Below are positions 27,251 to 35,066 of a DNA stretch of 64,000 bases, one piece after another (position 1 is the first letter of the stretch; each line of letters begins with the position of its first letter). This stretch comes from Streptomyces sp. NRRL F-6131 (GTDB taxonomy: Bacteria; Actinomycetota; Actinomycetes; Streptomycetales; Streptomycetaceae), in assembly GCA_000719695.1 (NCBI GenBank), contig JOHN01000040.1, positions 28,276-92,275 of the forward strand, written 5' to 3'. The notes under the pieces are model-generated. The model was not told the DNA's origin. It ran no database searches and saw only the letters and a program-made list of their open reading frames with translations. The translations under genes and the position numbers were made by a program.

Positions 27251-27724
27251 GTGAGTGTGCCGAACGAGGACCGGGCCGAGGCGCCCCTGCTGGCCGTGGA
27301 GCGCGAGGTCGGGGTGCTGTTCCGGCGCGGCCGGGCCCGGGTGGCGGAGCTGTCCCGGCGGGTCCATCCGCAGCTGGAGGGCATGGCGTACAGCCTGCTG
27401 GGCCACATCGAGCAGGCCGGTCCGGTGCGGGTGACCGACGTCGGCGTGCACTTCGCGGTCGGCAAGGCGACGATCAGCCGGCAGATCCGGGCGCTGGAGG
27501 AGCTGGGCCTGCTGGCCCGGGAGGCCGATCCGCTGGACCGTCGTTCGGCGCTGGTCTCGCTCACCGAGGACGGGCGGCGGCGGTTCCTGGCCGCCCGGGA
27601 CGCCCGGATGGCCCGGGTGCGGGAGCTGATGGGCAGCTGGTCGGAGGAGGACGTGGTCCGCTTCGCGGAGCTGCTGCACCGCTTCAACGACGTGGTGGGC
27701 GAGGCGGCGGTGCCGGCCGGCTGA
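27251..27724 (+). CDS. MarR-family transcriptional regulator
   Basis: 157 residues with the MarR winged helix (about 55-115): VRVTDVGVHFAVGKATISRQI as the recognition unit, then DRRSALVSLTEDG as the wing. Dimerisation helices flank it. The GTG at 27251 is chosen; the upstream open stretch is unlikely to be coding. It lies between a divergent membrane-protein gene and a co-directional MFS exporter. Palindromes at 27793 and 27821 before the exporter and at 27170 before the membrane protein suggest that it represses one or both and responds to a small phenolic or antibiotic-like ligand. Confidence 0.9.
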   Translation: MSVPNEDRAEAPLLAVEREVGVLFRRGRARVAELSRRVHPQLEGMAYSLLGHIEQAGPVRVTDVGVHFAVGKATISRQIRALEELGLLAREADPLDRRSALVSLTEDGRRRFLAARDARMARVRELMGSWSEEDVVRFAELLHRFNDVVGEAAVPAG

Positions 27725-27792
27725 GCGGCGGGTGCGGCGTGCGGAGGGCCCGGGCCGGGGATCGGTCCGGGCTTTACTTGTTCTTGAAGAAT

Positions 27793-27807
27793 GTTGCCCA
27801 AGTCAAC
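27793..27807 (+). promoter_or_regulatory. first GTTG/CAAC operator-like site before the MFS gene
   Basis: gttgcccaagtcaac: arms GTTG/CAAC with a 7-base spacer, 47 bases upstream of the exporter start. Confidence 0.45.
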
Positions 27808-27820
27808 CATCTCGGCCTAT

Positions 27821-27836
27821 GGTTGCTTCAGGCAAC
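27821..27836 (+). promoter_or_regulatory. MarR-type operator before the MFS gene
   Basis: ggttgcttcaggcaac: perfect GTTGC/GCAAC arms with spacer ttcag, ending 18 bases before the exporter ATG. TTGC-N-GCAA palindromes are typical MarR sites in actinobacteria. Confidence 0.65.
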
Positions 27837-27853
27837 TATTCCGAAGGACCTCG

Positions 27854-29401
27854 ATGACCGCCACCGCCACCCCCACCGTCTCGACCGGAGCCGCCGACAC
27901 CGACCAACCGATGACGCACCGGCAGGTGATGGAGGCGCTCTCCGGCCTGCTGCTCGGCCTCTTCGTCGCCGTGCTCTCGTCGACCGTCGTCTCCAACGCG
28001 CTGCCGCGCATCCTCACCGACCTGCACGGCGGACAGTCCGCCTACACCTGGGTGATCACCGCGACCCTGCTCACCCTCACCGCCTCCACCCCGATCTGGG
28101 GCAAGCTCTCCGACCTCGCCAGCAAGAAGCTGCTGCTGCAGATCGCGCTGGTCATCTACATCGCCTCCTCCGCGCTGGCCGGCCTCTCCCAGAACACCGG
28201 CCAGCTGATCGCCTGCCGCGCCCTCCAGGGCATCGGCGCCGGCGGTGTCACGGCGCTCGCCCAGATCTGCCTGGCCGCGATGGTCCCGCCGCGCGAGCGC
28301 GGCCGGTACAGCGGCTACTTCGGTGCCGTCTTCGCCCTGGCCACCATCGGCGGCCCGCTGATCGGCGGCGTCATCGTGGACACCTCCTGGCTCGGCTGGC
28401 GCTGGTGCTTCTACGTCGGCATCCCGTTCGCGCTGGCCGCGATCCTGGTGCTGCAGCGCACCCTGAAGCTGCCGGTGGTCCGCCGCACGGTGAAGATCGA
28501 CTACCTCGGCGCCCTGGTGATCACGGGTGCGGTCAGCCTGCTGATGATCTGGATCACCCTGGCCGGCAAGAACTGGGCCTGGCTCTCCTGGCAGACCGCG
28601 GCCATGGTCGGCGGCGGCCTGCTGCTCGGCGCCCTCGCCGTCCTGGTGGAGCGCCGCGCCGCCGAGCCGATCATCCCGCCGCACCTCTTCCGGCACCGGA
28701 CGGTCACCCTGTCCGCGCTGGCCAGCGTCCTGGTCGGGATCGGGATGTACGGCGCGACCACCTTCCTCAGCCAGTACTTCCAGCTCGCCCGGGAGAAGTC
28801 CCCGACCGTGGCCGGCCTGATGACCCTGCCGATGATCCTCGGCCTGGCCGTCTCCTCCACCGTCGCCGGCCGGCTGATCACCAAGTACGGCCGGTGGAAG
28901 GCCTACCTGGTCGCCGGCACGCTGCTGCTCGCCGTCGGCTTCGGCCTGCTCGGCACCGCCCGGGCCGACACCGCCTACGGTCTGCTCTCCGTCTACATGG
29001 CGATCACCGGCATCGGCCTCGGGCTCACCATGCAGAACCTCGTCCTCGCGGTCCAGAACACCGTGCCGCGCGCCGAGCTCGGCGCGGCCAGCTCGGTGGT
29101 CACCTTCTTCCGCACCATGGGCGGCGCGATGGGCGTCTCCGCGCTCGGCGCGTTGATGAACAACCGGGTCGGCCACTACCTCACCGAGAACCTGGCCGCC
29201 GCGCACGTCCCGGTCGGCGGCGCGCTCGGCGGCGGCATCCCGGACCTGCACAAGCTGCCCGCGCCGTTGGTGCCGCTGGTCACCGACGCCTTCGGGCACG
29301 GTGTGGGCATGGTCTTCCTGGTGGCGGCGCCGTTCGCGCTGCTGGCCTTCGTCACGGTGCTGTTCATCCGCGAGAGCGTGCTGCGCACCGGGCAGGACTG
29401 A
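27854..29401 (+). CDS. MFS exporter, DHA2 (14-TM) family
   Basis: A 515-residue proton-driven drug exporter. About 14 membrane helices; the antiporter motif C-like segment is GIGAGGVTALAQ, and the motif A-like loop is GKLSDLASKK after helix 2. The substrate is unknown but the family exports antibiotics and dyes. The ATG at 27854 has AAGGA seven bases upstream. It lies downstream of the MarR gene on the same strand with two operator-like palindromes between them, the usual arrangement of a MarR-repressed pump. It is followed by a strong bidirectional hairpin. Confidence 0.93.
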   Translation: MTATATPTVSTGAADTDQPMTHRQVMEALSGLLLGLFVAVLSSTVVSNALPRILTDLHGGQSAYTWVITATLLTLTASTPIWGKLSDLASKKLLLQIALVIYIASSALAGLSQNTGQLIACRALQGIGAGGVTALAQICLAAMVPPRERGRYSGYFGAVFALATIGGPLIGGVIVDTSWLGWRWCFYVGIPFALAAILVLQRTLKLPVVRRTVKIDYLGALVITGAVSLLMIWITLAGKNWAWLSWQTAAMVGGGLLLGALAVLVERRAAEPIIPPHLFRHRTVTLSALASVLVGIGMYGATTFLSQYFQLAREKSPTVAGLMTLPMILGLAVSSTVAGRLITKYGRWKAYLVAGTLLLAVGFGLLGTARADTAYGLLSVYMAITGIGLGLTMQNLVLAVQNTVPRAELGAASSVVTFFRTMGGAMGVSALGALMNNRVGHYLTENLAAAHVPVGGALGGGIPDLHKLPAPLVPLVTDAFGHGVGMVFLVAAPFALLAFVTVLFIRESVLRTGQD

Positions 29402-29460
29402 CGGGGGCGTCGGCCCGGCGGGACCCGCCGTTCGCCGGGTGGGGCCCGAGATTCGTGCGG

Positions 29461-29508
29461 AACGCCGGAGGGCCGGGAGTGGATCACCACTCCCGGCCCT
29501 CCGGCGTT
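29461..29508. terminator. bidirectional terminator
   Basis: A perfect 22-bp stem (left arm aacgccggagggccgggag..., positions 29461-29482) with loop atca, between the convergent exporter and small membrane-protein genes. Confidence 0.85.
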
Positions 29509-29530
29509 CGTCGGCCTCCGCCGACGGGGG

Positions 29531-29785
29531 CTACTTGCCCGCGATCAGTGACAGCCCGTAGAGGACGGCCGCGCCGCAGACGGCGAAGCAGGCGTAGGCG
29601 CCGGCCAGGGCCAGCCGCCCGCCGTTCGCCGGGGCGTCCGGGCCGGCCGCCTCGCGCTGCGCGGCGAGCGACGCCTCACGGCGGGAGAGGGCCAGGATGC
29701 CGAGCGCGAAGACGGCGACCACGGCGACGGTGACGCCGAAGCTGACACCGGCGGTCTGGGCCAGGGCGTTCCACTTGATGTGCAT
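29531..29785 (-). CDS. small two-helix membrane protein downstream of the phosphate transporter
   Basis: 84 residues. Two membrane helices (about 12-33 and 58-81) flank a cytoplasmic loop with SRREASLAAQREA. It has no recognisable enzymatic motif. It starts with ATG at 29785, 29 bases after the PiT gene on the same strand, so it is probably co-transcribed. Small membrane proteins following PiT genes are common in streptomycetes; a helper role in phosphate transport is inferred only from position. Confidence 0.75.
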   Translation of the reverse strand: MHIKWNALAQTAGVSFGVTVAVVAVFALGILALSRREASLAAQREAAGPDAPANGGRLALAGAYACFAVCGAAVLYGLSLIAGK

Positions 29786-29814
29786 GGTGTTTCGAGCTCC
29801 TCAGCCGGCGGCGG

Positions 29815-30999
29815 TCAGGCCGCGACCGTGGTCGATGCGGGGGTCGGGGTGGCGGACGCGGCGGCCGGGCCGACCTCGACCGGGGTGACGTCGGCGAGGT
29901 GGTCGTTGACGTTGCCCGCGTCGACCGGCTGACGGCGCGAGATGATCCACATCGCGCCCGAACCGGCCACCAGGGCGACGCCGACCAGGGCCACGCCCCA
30001 GTTGCCCTGCTCGGCCAGGAAGGCCGCGAGTCCGCCCACGGTGGCGGCGGCGGGCAGCGTCAGGCCCCAGGTGTAGACCATGCGGCGGACCATGCCCCAG
30101 CGCAGCTCGGCCTTCGGGCCGCCGAGGCCGGCGCCCATGATGCCGCCGGAGCAGACCTGGGTGGTGGAGAGGCCGAAGCCCATGTGCGAGGAGGTCAGGA
30201 TGACCGTGGCGGCGGCCGACTCGGAGGCGAAGCCCTGGCGCGGGGTGATGTCCGCCAGGCCCTTGCCCATCGAGCGGATGATCCGCCAGCCGCCCATGTA
30301 GGTGCCGAGCGCGATCGCGGCGCCGGCCGAGACGATGACCCAGGTGGGGGGCAGCGCGCCCTTCGGCAGGGCGCCGACGGAGACCAGGGTCAGGGTGATG
30401 ATGCCCATCGTCTTCTGGGCGTCGTTGGTGCCGTGCGCCAGCGAGATCAGCGAGGAGGAGAAGATCTGGCCGGTACGGAAGCCCTTGCCGACGGTCTCCT
30501 CGTTGCTCTTGCGGGTGATCGCGAAGGCGAGCTTGGTGGCGCCCCAGGCGGCCAGACCGGCCACCAGCGGGGAGGCGACGGCCGGGATCAGGATCTTGCT
30601 GACGACGGTGTCGAAGTTGACGCCGTTGACGCCGACGCCGACCACGGTGGCGCCGATCAGGCCGCCGTAGAGCGCGTGCGAGGAGCTCGACGGCAGGCCG
30701 CGCAGCCAGGTCAGCAGGTTCCAGAGGATGGCGCCGGCCAGTGCGGCGAAGATGATCTCCGGATGGATGCCGGCCTTCTCGTTGACGATGCCGCCGGAGA
30801 TGGTGGTGGCGACCTTCACGGAGAGGAACGCGCCCGCGAAGTTGAGGACGGCCGCGATGGTGACCGCGACCTTCGGCCGAAGGGCTCCGGTGGCGATGGA
30901 GGTGGCCATCGCGTTGGCGGTGTCGTGGAACCCGTTGGTGAAGTCGAAGGCGAGCGCCGTGATGATCACAACGGCCACCAGGAACGAGATGTGTTCCAT
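29815..30999 (-). CDS. PiT-family low-affinity inorganic phosphate transporter
   Basis: 394 residues with about 10-12 membrane helices. Both PiT signature repeats are present: DFTNGFHDTANAMATSI near the amino end and LAHGTNDAQKTMGI in the middle. It transports phosphate, usually as a metal-phosphate complex, with protons. The ATG at 30999 (MEHISFLV) is chosen over an upstream TTG. The carboxy-terminal tail is Ala/Thr/Pro-rich. A PHO-box-like direct repeat at 31059-31080 lies 60-81 bases upstream, so PhoP control in response to phosphate is expected. Confidence 0.95.
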   Translation of the reverse strand: MEHISFLVAVVIITALAFDFTNGFHDTANAMATSIATGALRPKVAVTIAAVLNFAGAFLSVKVATTISGGIVNEKAGIHPEIIFAALAGAILWNLLTWLRGLPSSSSHALYGGLIGATVVGVGVNGVNFDTVVSKILIPAVASPLVAGLAAWGATKLAFAITRKSNEETVGKGFRTGQIFSSSLISLAHGTNDAQKTMGIITLTLVSVGALPKGALPPTWVIVSAGAAIALGTYMGGWRIIRSMGKGLADITPRQGFASESAAATVILTSSHMGFGLSTTQVCSGGIMGAGLGGPKAELRWGMVRRMVYTWGLTLPAAATVGGLAAFLAEQGNWGVALVGVALVAGSGAMWIISRRQPVDAGNVNDHLADVTPVEVGPAAASATPTPASTTVAA

Positions 31000-31058
31000 A
31001 CCCAAACAATCGTCGTAGTTGTCGCACTGATGTTGGCTTCAGGCGCGACGGTAGGGAC

Positions 31059-31080
31059 GCTGGGTGAACGGAAGATGAAC
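31059..31080 (-). promoter_or_regulatory. PHO box (PhoP site) upstream of the PiT gene
   Basis: On the minus strand: GTTCATCTTCC followed directly by GTTCACCCAGC, two 11-base direct repeats matching the Streptomyces PhoP consensus GTTCACC-N4. It is 60 bases upstream of the PiT start. Confidence 0.75.
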
Positions 31081-31334
31081 GGGCTTCGGAATCGTGGTTC
31101 CGCTGGTGTCCGAGGGGTTGCCGGAAGCTTTCCAGGGGGTGTCGACAGCCGCGCTGAGCTGGACATTAGTGGAGATCCGTCCGGTTCGCCCCATTTGATG
31201 AGACCTGTCTCACATCCGGCGGCAAAAATTCATCGGACCGTCCGGGTGCGGTCTGTTTCCCGCGAGTAACCCATGACAGGATCTGCGGAGGTCCGGGGAC
31301 CCCGGAACGCGGGCGGACGGGGAGGACGGGAACC
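31081..31334. other. upstream region of the NlpC/P60 gene
   Basis: It should contain the promoter of the cell-wall hydrolase. I looked for a c-di-AMP (ydaO-type) riboswitch, common before such genes, and did not find its core. No small gene is evident. Confidence 0.35.
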
Positions 31335-33125
31335 ATGGGCGGGGCAGGACGGCGTGCGGAGCTGACGGACGGGCGGATCCCGGGCGGACCCGGAGGCGGA
31401 CGACCGGCCTGGGTACGGGCCGCACTGCGCTGCGGAGCCGTCCTCGCGGCCGCCGCGCTCGCGCTGCCGCTGGCCGCCGGCGCGGCCTGGGCCGACCCGG
31501 TCCAGCCGACCCCCGGCGCCACCGCCCCCGGCGCTCCCGTGGTCGACCCCGGCGGTGATCCGCTCGCCGCGGCCAAGGCCACCCTCGGCCCGCTGCTCGA
31601 CCAGTTGCACGCGCTCTACCAGGGCGCCGAGGCCGCCACCGAGCAGTACAACGCGGCCGTCGCCAAGGTCACCGAGCAGCAGGCCGGACTCGCCGAGCTC
31701 AAGTCCAAGCTGGAGCGCCAGGAGAAGCAGGTCGACGCCGGCACCGACATCGCCGCCCAGCTCGCCGCCGCCCAGTACCGCAACGGCGCCGCCTCCGCCT
31801 ACGCCGAGCTGCTGCTCTCCAAGGACCCGTACGAGGCCGTCACCATCGCCGAGCTGCTCGCCACCGCCAGCCGCTCGCAGAACGAGTTCCTCGCCAAGCT
31901 GACCTCCGACCGCGACGCGCTGGGCGTGCTGCAGAAGCAGAACGAGGAGGCGCTCAGCACCTCGCAGACCCTCGTCACCCAGCAGGACGCCGCCAAGGCC
32001 AAGGTCGCCGCCGACCTCGCCGCCGTCGAACAGCTGGTCTCCTCGCTCACCGGCGCCCAGCGCGCCGAACTGGAGCAGGTCGAGAAGGCCAAGGCCGACG
32101 AGGCCCAGCTCGCCTTCCTCGCCACCGGCGTGCTCGGCAAGGACGAGCGCACCCCGTCGCTGGCCGGGCGGGCCGCGGTCGCCTTCGCGCTCGCCCAGCT
32201 GGGCAAGCTGTACGTGTGGGGCGGCGCCGGTCCGGACGTCTTCGACTGCTCGGGGCTCACCTCGCAGGCCTGGCTGCACGCCGGCAAGCCGATCCCGCGC
32301 ACCAGCCAGGAGCAGTGGGCGCAGCTCCAGCACGTCGCGCTCAACCAGCTGCGGCCCGGCGACCTGATCATCTACTTCGAGGGCGCCACGCACGTCGCCA
32401 TGTACATCGGCGGCGGGCTGGTCGTCCACGCGCCGCGGCCGGGCTCGTACGTCAAGGTCGGGCCGATCGGGGCCAACCCGATCCTCGGCGCCGTCCGGCC
32501 GGACCCGAGCGGGGCGGCCGACGAGGCCGGCGGCGCGTGGAAGGTGCCCGACCTGCCGGCCGGCTGGGACGCGGTCACGCCGATCGCGTCCAGCCCGCTC
32601 AACCAGCCGCCGGTTCCCGAGGGCACCGTCGTCCCGCCGGTCGTGCCCGCCCTGCCGGGCACGCCGACCGCTCCGGGCACGCCCACCGCTCCGGGTACGC
32701 CGACGGGCACGCCGACCGACCCGGGCACGACCCCGACCACGCCCGGCACGCCCAGCACGACGCCGACGGGTACGCCGTCCGACCCGGGGACGCCCACGGG
32801 GACGCCGACCGGCACCCCGACCGGCACCCCGACGGGGACGCCGACCTCCACGCCGACCTCCACGCCGACCGGGACTCCGACGGGGACGCCCACCGGCACG
32901 CCCACGGGTACGCCGACCGGCTCCCCGACGGGGACGCCCACCGGGACGCCGACCGGCTCCCCGACGGGGACGCCCACCGGGACGCCGACCGGCACCCCGA
33001 CCGGCACCGGCACCGGCTCGCCCACCGCTACGGGTTCCGCCGCGGCCACCGCCTCCGGCACCGCCTCGGCCACCGCCTCCGCGTCCGGCACCAGCACGGG
33101 CACCCTCCCGCCCACCCAGCACTGA
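31335..33125 (+). CDS. secreted NlpC/P60 peptidoglycan hydrolase with GTPT-repeat tail
   Basis: 596 residues. A signal peptide (hydrophobic core about 38-53, cleavage after AWA) precedes a long coiled coil (about 75-265) and the NlpC/P60 domain (about 275-400). The catalytic triad is Cys305 in DVFDCSGL, His353 in HVAMYIG and His365 in VVHAPRPG. The family cleaves peptide stems of peptidoglycan (D-glutamyl-meso-diaminopimelate bonds), often with the coiled coil as an inhibitory or FtsEX-interacting part. The carboxy end is about 120 residues of Gly-Thr-Pro-Thr repeats then Ala/Ser/Thr, probably a wall-spanning or glycosylated stalk. It starts with ATG at 31335. Confidence 0.92.
   Translation: MGGAGRRAELTDGRIPGGPGGGRPAWVRAALRCGAVLAAAALALPLAAGAAWADPVQPTPGATAPGAPVVDPGGDPLAAAKATLGPLLDQLHALYQGAEAATEQYNAAVAKVTEQQAGLAELKSKLERQEKQVDAGTDIAAQLAAAQYRNGAASAYAELLLSKDPYEAVTIAELLATASRSQNEFLAKLTSDRDALGVLQKQNEEALSTSQTLVTQQDAAKAKVAADLAAVEQLVSSLTGAQRAELEQVEKAKADEAQLAFLATGVLGKDERTPSLAGRAAVAFALAQLGKLYVWGGAGPDVFDCSGLTSQAWLHAGKPIPRTSQEQWAQLQHVALNQLRPGDLIIYFEGATHVAMYIGGGLVVHAPRPGSYVKVGPIGANPILGAVRPDPSGAADEAGGAWKVPDLPAGWDAVTPIASSPLNQPPVPEGTVVPPVVPALPGTPTAPGTPTAPGTPTGTPTDPGTTPTTPGTPSTTPTGTPSDPGTPTGTPTGTPTGTPTGTPTSTPTSTPTGTPTGTPTGTPTGTPTGSPTGTPTGTPTGSPTGTPTGTPTGTPTGTGTGSPTATGSAAATASGTASATASASGTSTGTLPPTQH
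32660..33010 (+). repeat. degenerate repeat encoding the Gly-Thr-Pro-Thr tail
   Basis: Short units related to gggacgcccacc and ggcaccccgacc are repeated head to tail within the hydrolase gene, with longer near-identical blocks around 32910-32990. The frame is kept because unit lengths are multiples of 3. Confidence 0.85.
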
Positions 33126-33174
33126 GCCCGGCCGTGCTGTCTTCGCCGACGCGGTCGCGGGGGAGGCTCGCGCC

Positions 33175-33759
33175 ATGACGGCGGTGGAGACGTTCGGGGC
33201 GCATCTGGTGCGGGCGAGCACGGGCATCCTGGAACGCCTGCCCGAGCCGGTGAGGGTCGAGGTCTACGTCCTCGCCCTCAACATCTGGCGGGTGGACGCC
33301 GACGACCGGCGCCCGTACGTCGACATCGGCCACAACACCGAGAGCCGGTACCGGGAGGCGGCGGAAACCGATCCCGAGGAAGCGCGCTGGCACTACGCCC
33401 ACTGGATCCTGGAGGGCTTCGACCGGCTCGGCAACGTTCCCGAGGACCCGGCCGGTGGTGCGCAGTGGAAGGCGGAGGCCGGTCGCCTCGGCCTTTGGTA
33501 CGACGGCCCGTTCGACCTCGACCGCCGCCTGGACGACCCCGAGGTGGCCGCCAGGGCGGACGGGCTGCGGCGGCACTTCCAGGCGAGCGTGATCGACCTC
33601 GCCCGCCGGCTCAACGAGAGCGGCACGGTGGAGCGGATCTTCGGCCGCCCGCTGCCGGTGGTCGTGTTCGACATGGACTCCCCGGGTTGGGAGGAGGAGG
33701 CCACCACGGCCGCCAACCCACCGGAGCTGATCCGAGAGTTCCTGACGTACTACGGCTGA
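33175..33759 (+). CDS. protein of unknown function
   Basis: 194 residues, not recognised. It is soluble and acidic, with many Trp/Tyr/Arg residues (WHYAHWILEGFDRLG) and a conserved-looking carboxy end, DMDSPGWEEEATTAANP, ending in FLTYYG. The middle is helical. No signal peptide or membrane segment. The ATG at 33175 has GGGGAGG upstream. It lies 49 bases after the NlpC/P60 gene in the same direction but may have its own promoter. It is followed by a hairpin terminator and then the first palindrome of the island. Confidence 0.7.
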   Translation: MTAVETFGAHLVRASTGILERLPEPVRVEVYVLALNIWRVDADDRRPYVDIGHNTESRYREAAETDPEEARWHYAHWILEGFDRLGNVPEDPAGGAQWKAEAGRLGLWYDGPFDLDRRLDDPEVAARADGLRRHFQASVIDLARRLNESGTVERIFGRPLPVVVFDMDSPGWEEEATTAANPPELIREFLTYYG

Positions 33760-33780
33760 CCGGCCACCGGACGTTCGTTC

Positions 33781-33813
33781 GGCAGCCCCCTTGCTGTTCG
33801 CACGGGGGCTGCC
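33781..33813 (+). terminator. terminator after the unknown gene
   Basis: Arms ggcagccccc / gggggctgcc with a 13-base loop, 22 bases after the stop at 33759. Confidence 0.7.
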
Positions 33814-33824
33814 GTGTGAGCGGA

Positions 33825-33853
33825 GTGGGAAGTCGGACGGGCCGACTTCCCAC
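33825..33853. repeat. palindrome family A, copy 1 (TG type)
   Basis: gtgggaagtcgg / ccgacttcccac, 12-bp perfect stem, 5-base loop. It follows the terminator at 33781. Confidence 0.9.
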
Positions 33854-33888
33854 GCGCGGCCGGTTCTCCGAGCTGCGCAGCCGGGCTC

Positions 33889-33923
33889 GGAGCAGGAAGT
33901 CGAAGAGCTTGACTTCCCACTCC
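33889..33923. repeat. palindrome family A, copy 2 (mixed type)
   Basis: Left arm ggagcaggaagtc (CA type) and right arm gacttcccactcc (TG type) around 9 bases. Two internal positions do not pair, unlike the other copies. Confidence 0.8.
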
Positions 33924-33960
33924 ACGACCCGACCACCCCCGGGCGCCCCACGGATGCCGG

Positions 33961-33991
33961 CTGCCCCTCGCTCGACCCGAGCGAGGGGCAG
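33961..33991. repeat. palindrome family B, copy 1
   Basis: ctgcccctcgctcg / cgagcgaggggcag, 14-bp perfect stem, 3-base loop acc. Confidence 0.9.
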
Positions 33992-34039
33992 CGATTCAAG
34001 ATCGGCTGCTCCTCCCTTGTAGGCGGAGCCTCGCGTCGG

Positions 34040-34070
34040 AGTGGGAAGTCGGCCGTTCCGACTTCCCACT
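34040..34070. repeat. palindrome family A, copy 3 (TG type)
   Basis: agtgggaagtcgg / ccgacttcccact, 13-bp perfect stem, loop ccgtt. The 488 bases between 33759 and 34247 hold this and four other hairpins and no convincing gene. Confidence 0.9.
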
Positions 34071-34191
34071 TCGCCCCCGAGCCGGCTGTCCAGCGCGTCT
34101 TTCCGGTGGCCTCCTTGTCGCGCGAGGAGGCCGCCCGCGCGGGCAGCCACTCATCATCCGATGCTCCTTCGCGGGGAGGCCGAAGTCTGGT

Positions 34192-34228
34192 CGGAGCAGG
34201 AAGTCGTCGGCACCGACTTCCTGCTCCG
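34192..34228. repeat. palindrome family A, copy 4 (CA type)
   Basis: cggagcaggaagtcg / cgacttcctgctccg, 15-bp perfect stem, 7-base loop. It lies 18 bases past the stop of the minus-strand gene ending at 34247, so it is in terminator position. Confidence 0.9.
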
Positions 34229-34246
34229 GCGCCGTTAGTGAGGAAC

Positions 34247-34615
34247 TCAGCGGCCGAAGAGCCTGCGCTTCGACTGGGGCGCGGGCGGCGGTTCCTTTGC
34301 CTCCGTCACGTCCGAGATCAACTCGGCCACGGTCAAGCGGAAGTGGACCTGATCGGATCCGTCGGTGATCCGGACCAGCAAGGTGCCGTCCGGAAGCCGG
34401 TAGATCCGTCGGCCGTGGCCCGCCTTGATGGGGGACGGCGATCGCGGTAGGTGGGTCCTGGCCAGCTCCTCCGCCAGGTCACTCGCAGCCTCTCGGTCGG
34501 TGGCCTGCTCTTCCCTCGAGAGTTGCCACCGATGCACGTCTGGGCTGTAGCTGGAGTTGCTCCCGTGGTTCCGGTCCTCCTCGACCAGCACGTACCAGTC
34601 CCCGTCCGCGACCAT
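34247..34615 (-). CDS. hypothetical protein
   Basis: 122 residues, not recognised. It is soluble. The first half contains WYVLVEEDRNHGSNSSYSPD and a helical segment REAASDLAEELARTH; the second half has strands RRIYRLPDGTLLVRI and FRLTVAELISD, then a basic Lys/Arg tail. The start is the ATG at 34615. It stands alone on the minus strand at the edge of the accessory island. Codon third positions are less G/C-biased than in the core genes. Confidence 0.65.
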   Translation of the reverse strand: MVADGDWYVLVEEDRNHGSNSSYSPDVHRWQLSREEQATDREAASDLAEELARTHLPRSPSPIKAGHGRRIYRLPDGTLLVRITDGSDQVHFRLTVAELISDVTEAKEPPPAPQSKRRLFGR

Positions 34616-34722
34616 GCCAGGCCACCCCCCTCGATCGAGTGGCGAGTCTAGTAATGTGCCCGCACCGGTTCGCCAAGGTGCTCGATCAAGTGGTGGGCCG
34701 ACGGGAGAGGCGGGGTGTGGTG

Positions 34723-34753
34723 GCGGCCCTCGCTCGGTTCGAGCGAGGGCCGC
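34723..34753. repeat. palindrome family B, copy 2
   Basis: gcggccctcgctcg / cgagcgagggccgc, 14-bp perfect stem, loop gtt. The core cctcgctcg is shared with the other B copies. Confidence 0.85.
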
Positions 34754-34777
34754 GATCCGCTCACAGCGGTGGCGTGT

Positions 34778-34814
34778 CGGAGCAGGAAGTCGGCGGGGCC
34801 GACTTCCTGCTCCG
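34778..34814. repeat. palindrome family A, copy 5 (CA type)
   Basis: cggagcaggaagtcgg / ccgacttcctgctccg, 16-bp perfect stem, loop cgggg. It sits 6 bases after the end of the three-gene minus-strand operon (34821), in terminator position. Confidence 0.92.
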
Positions 34815-34820
34815 GGGTGG

Positions 34821-35066
34821 TCATCGGGGTATGCGGTGCTGGTCGCGGTCGGGGTTGGTTTCGGGGCTGAAGTGACCGGCCTGGCGGGCGATCCAGGTGT
34901 ATTCGGTGGTGCCGTCGGGGAGGGTGCGGAGCTCCCAGCGGCCGTGGCGGGTGATCGGCGGCGGGGGAGGGCCGATCTTCAGGGCGGTGATGACGCCGGT
35001 GACCACGGTGGCGACGGCGAGGGCGAGGAGGACGGCGAAGGCGGCGCCGACGAGGAAGGCGCTCAC
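34821..35066 (-). CDS. small single-helix membrane protein
   Basis: 81 residues from a GTG at 35066 with GGGAGGTGG upstream. One membrane helix (about 4-29, FLVGAAFAVLLALAVATVVTG) is followed by a Pro-rich linker and a cytoplasmic domain with GRWELRTLPDGTTEYTWIARQAG. Not recognised. The start codon overlaps the stop of the upstream gene by 4 bases (GTGA), so it is the third member of a translationally coupled operon with the ATP-binding protein gene. Confidence 0.7.
   Translation of the reverse strand: MSAFLVGAAFAVLLALAVATVVTGVITALKIGPPPPPITRHGRWELRTLPDGTTEYTWIARQAGHFSPETNPDRDQHRIPR

Noticed and set aside
31100..31334. c-di-AMP (ydaO) riboswitch before the NlpC/P60 gene
   Set aside because: The conserved core of that riboswitch is not present in the region.
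31230..33227. Minus-strand frame opposite the NlpC/P60 gene
   Set aside because: Its Arg/Gly repeats are the antisense of the Gly-Thr-Pro-Thr tail, and it has no start context.
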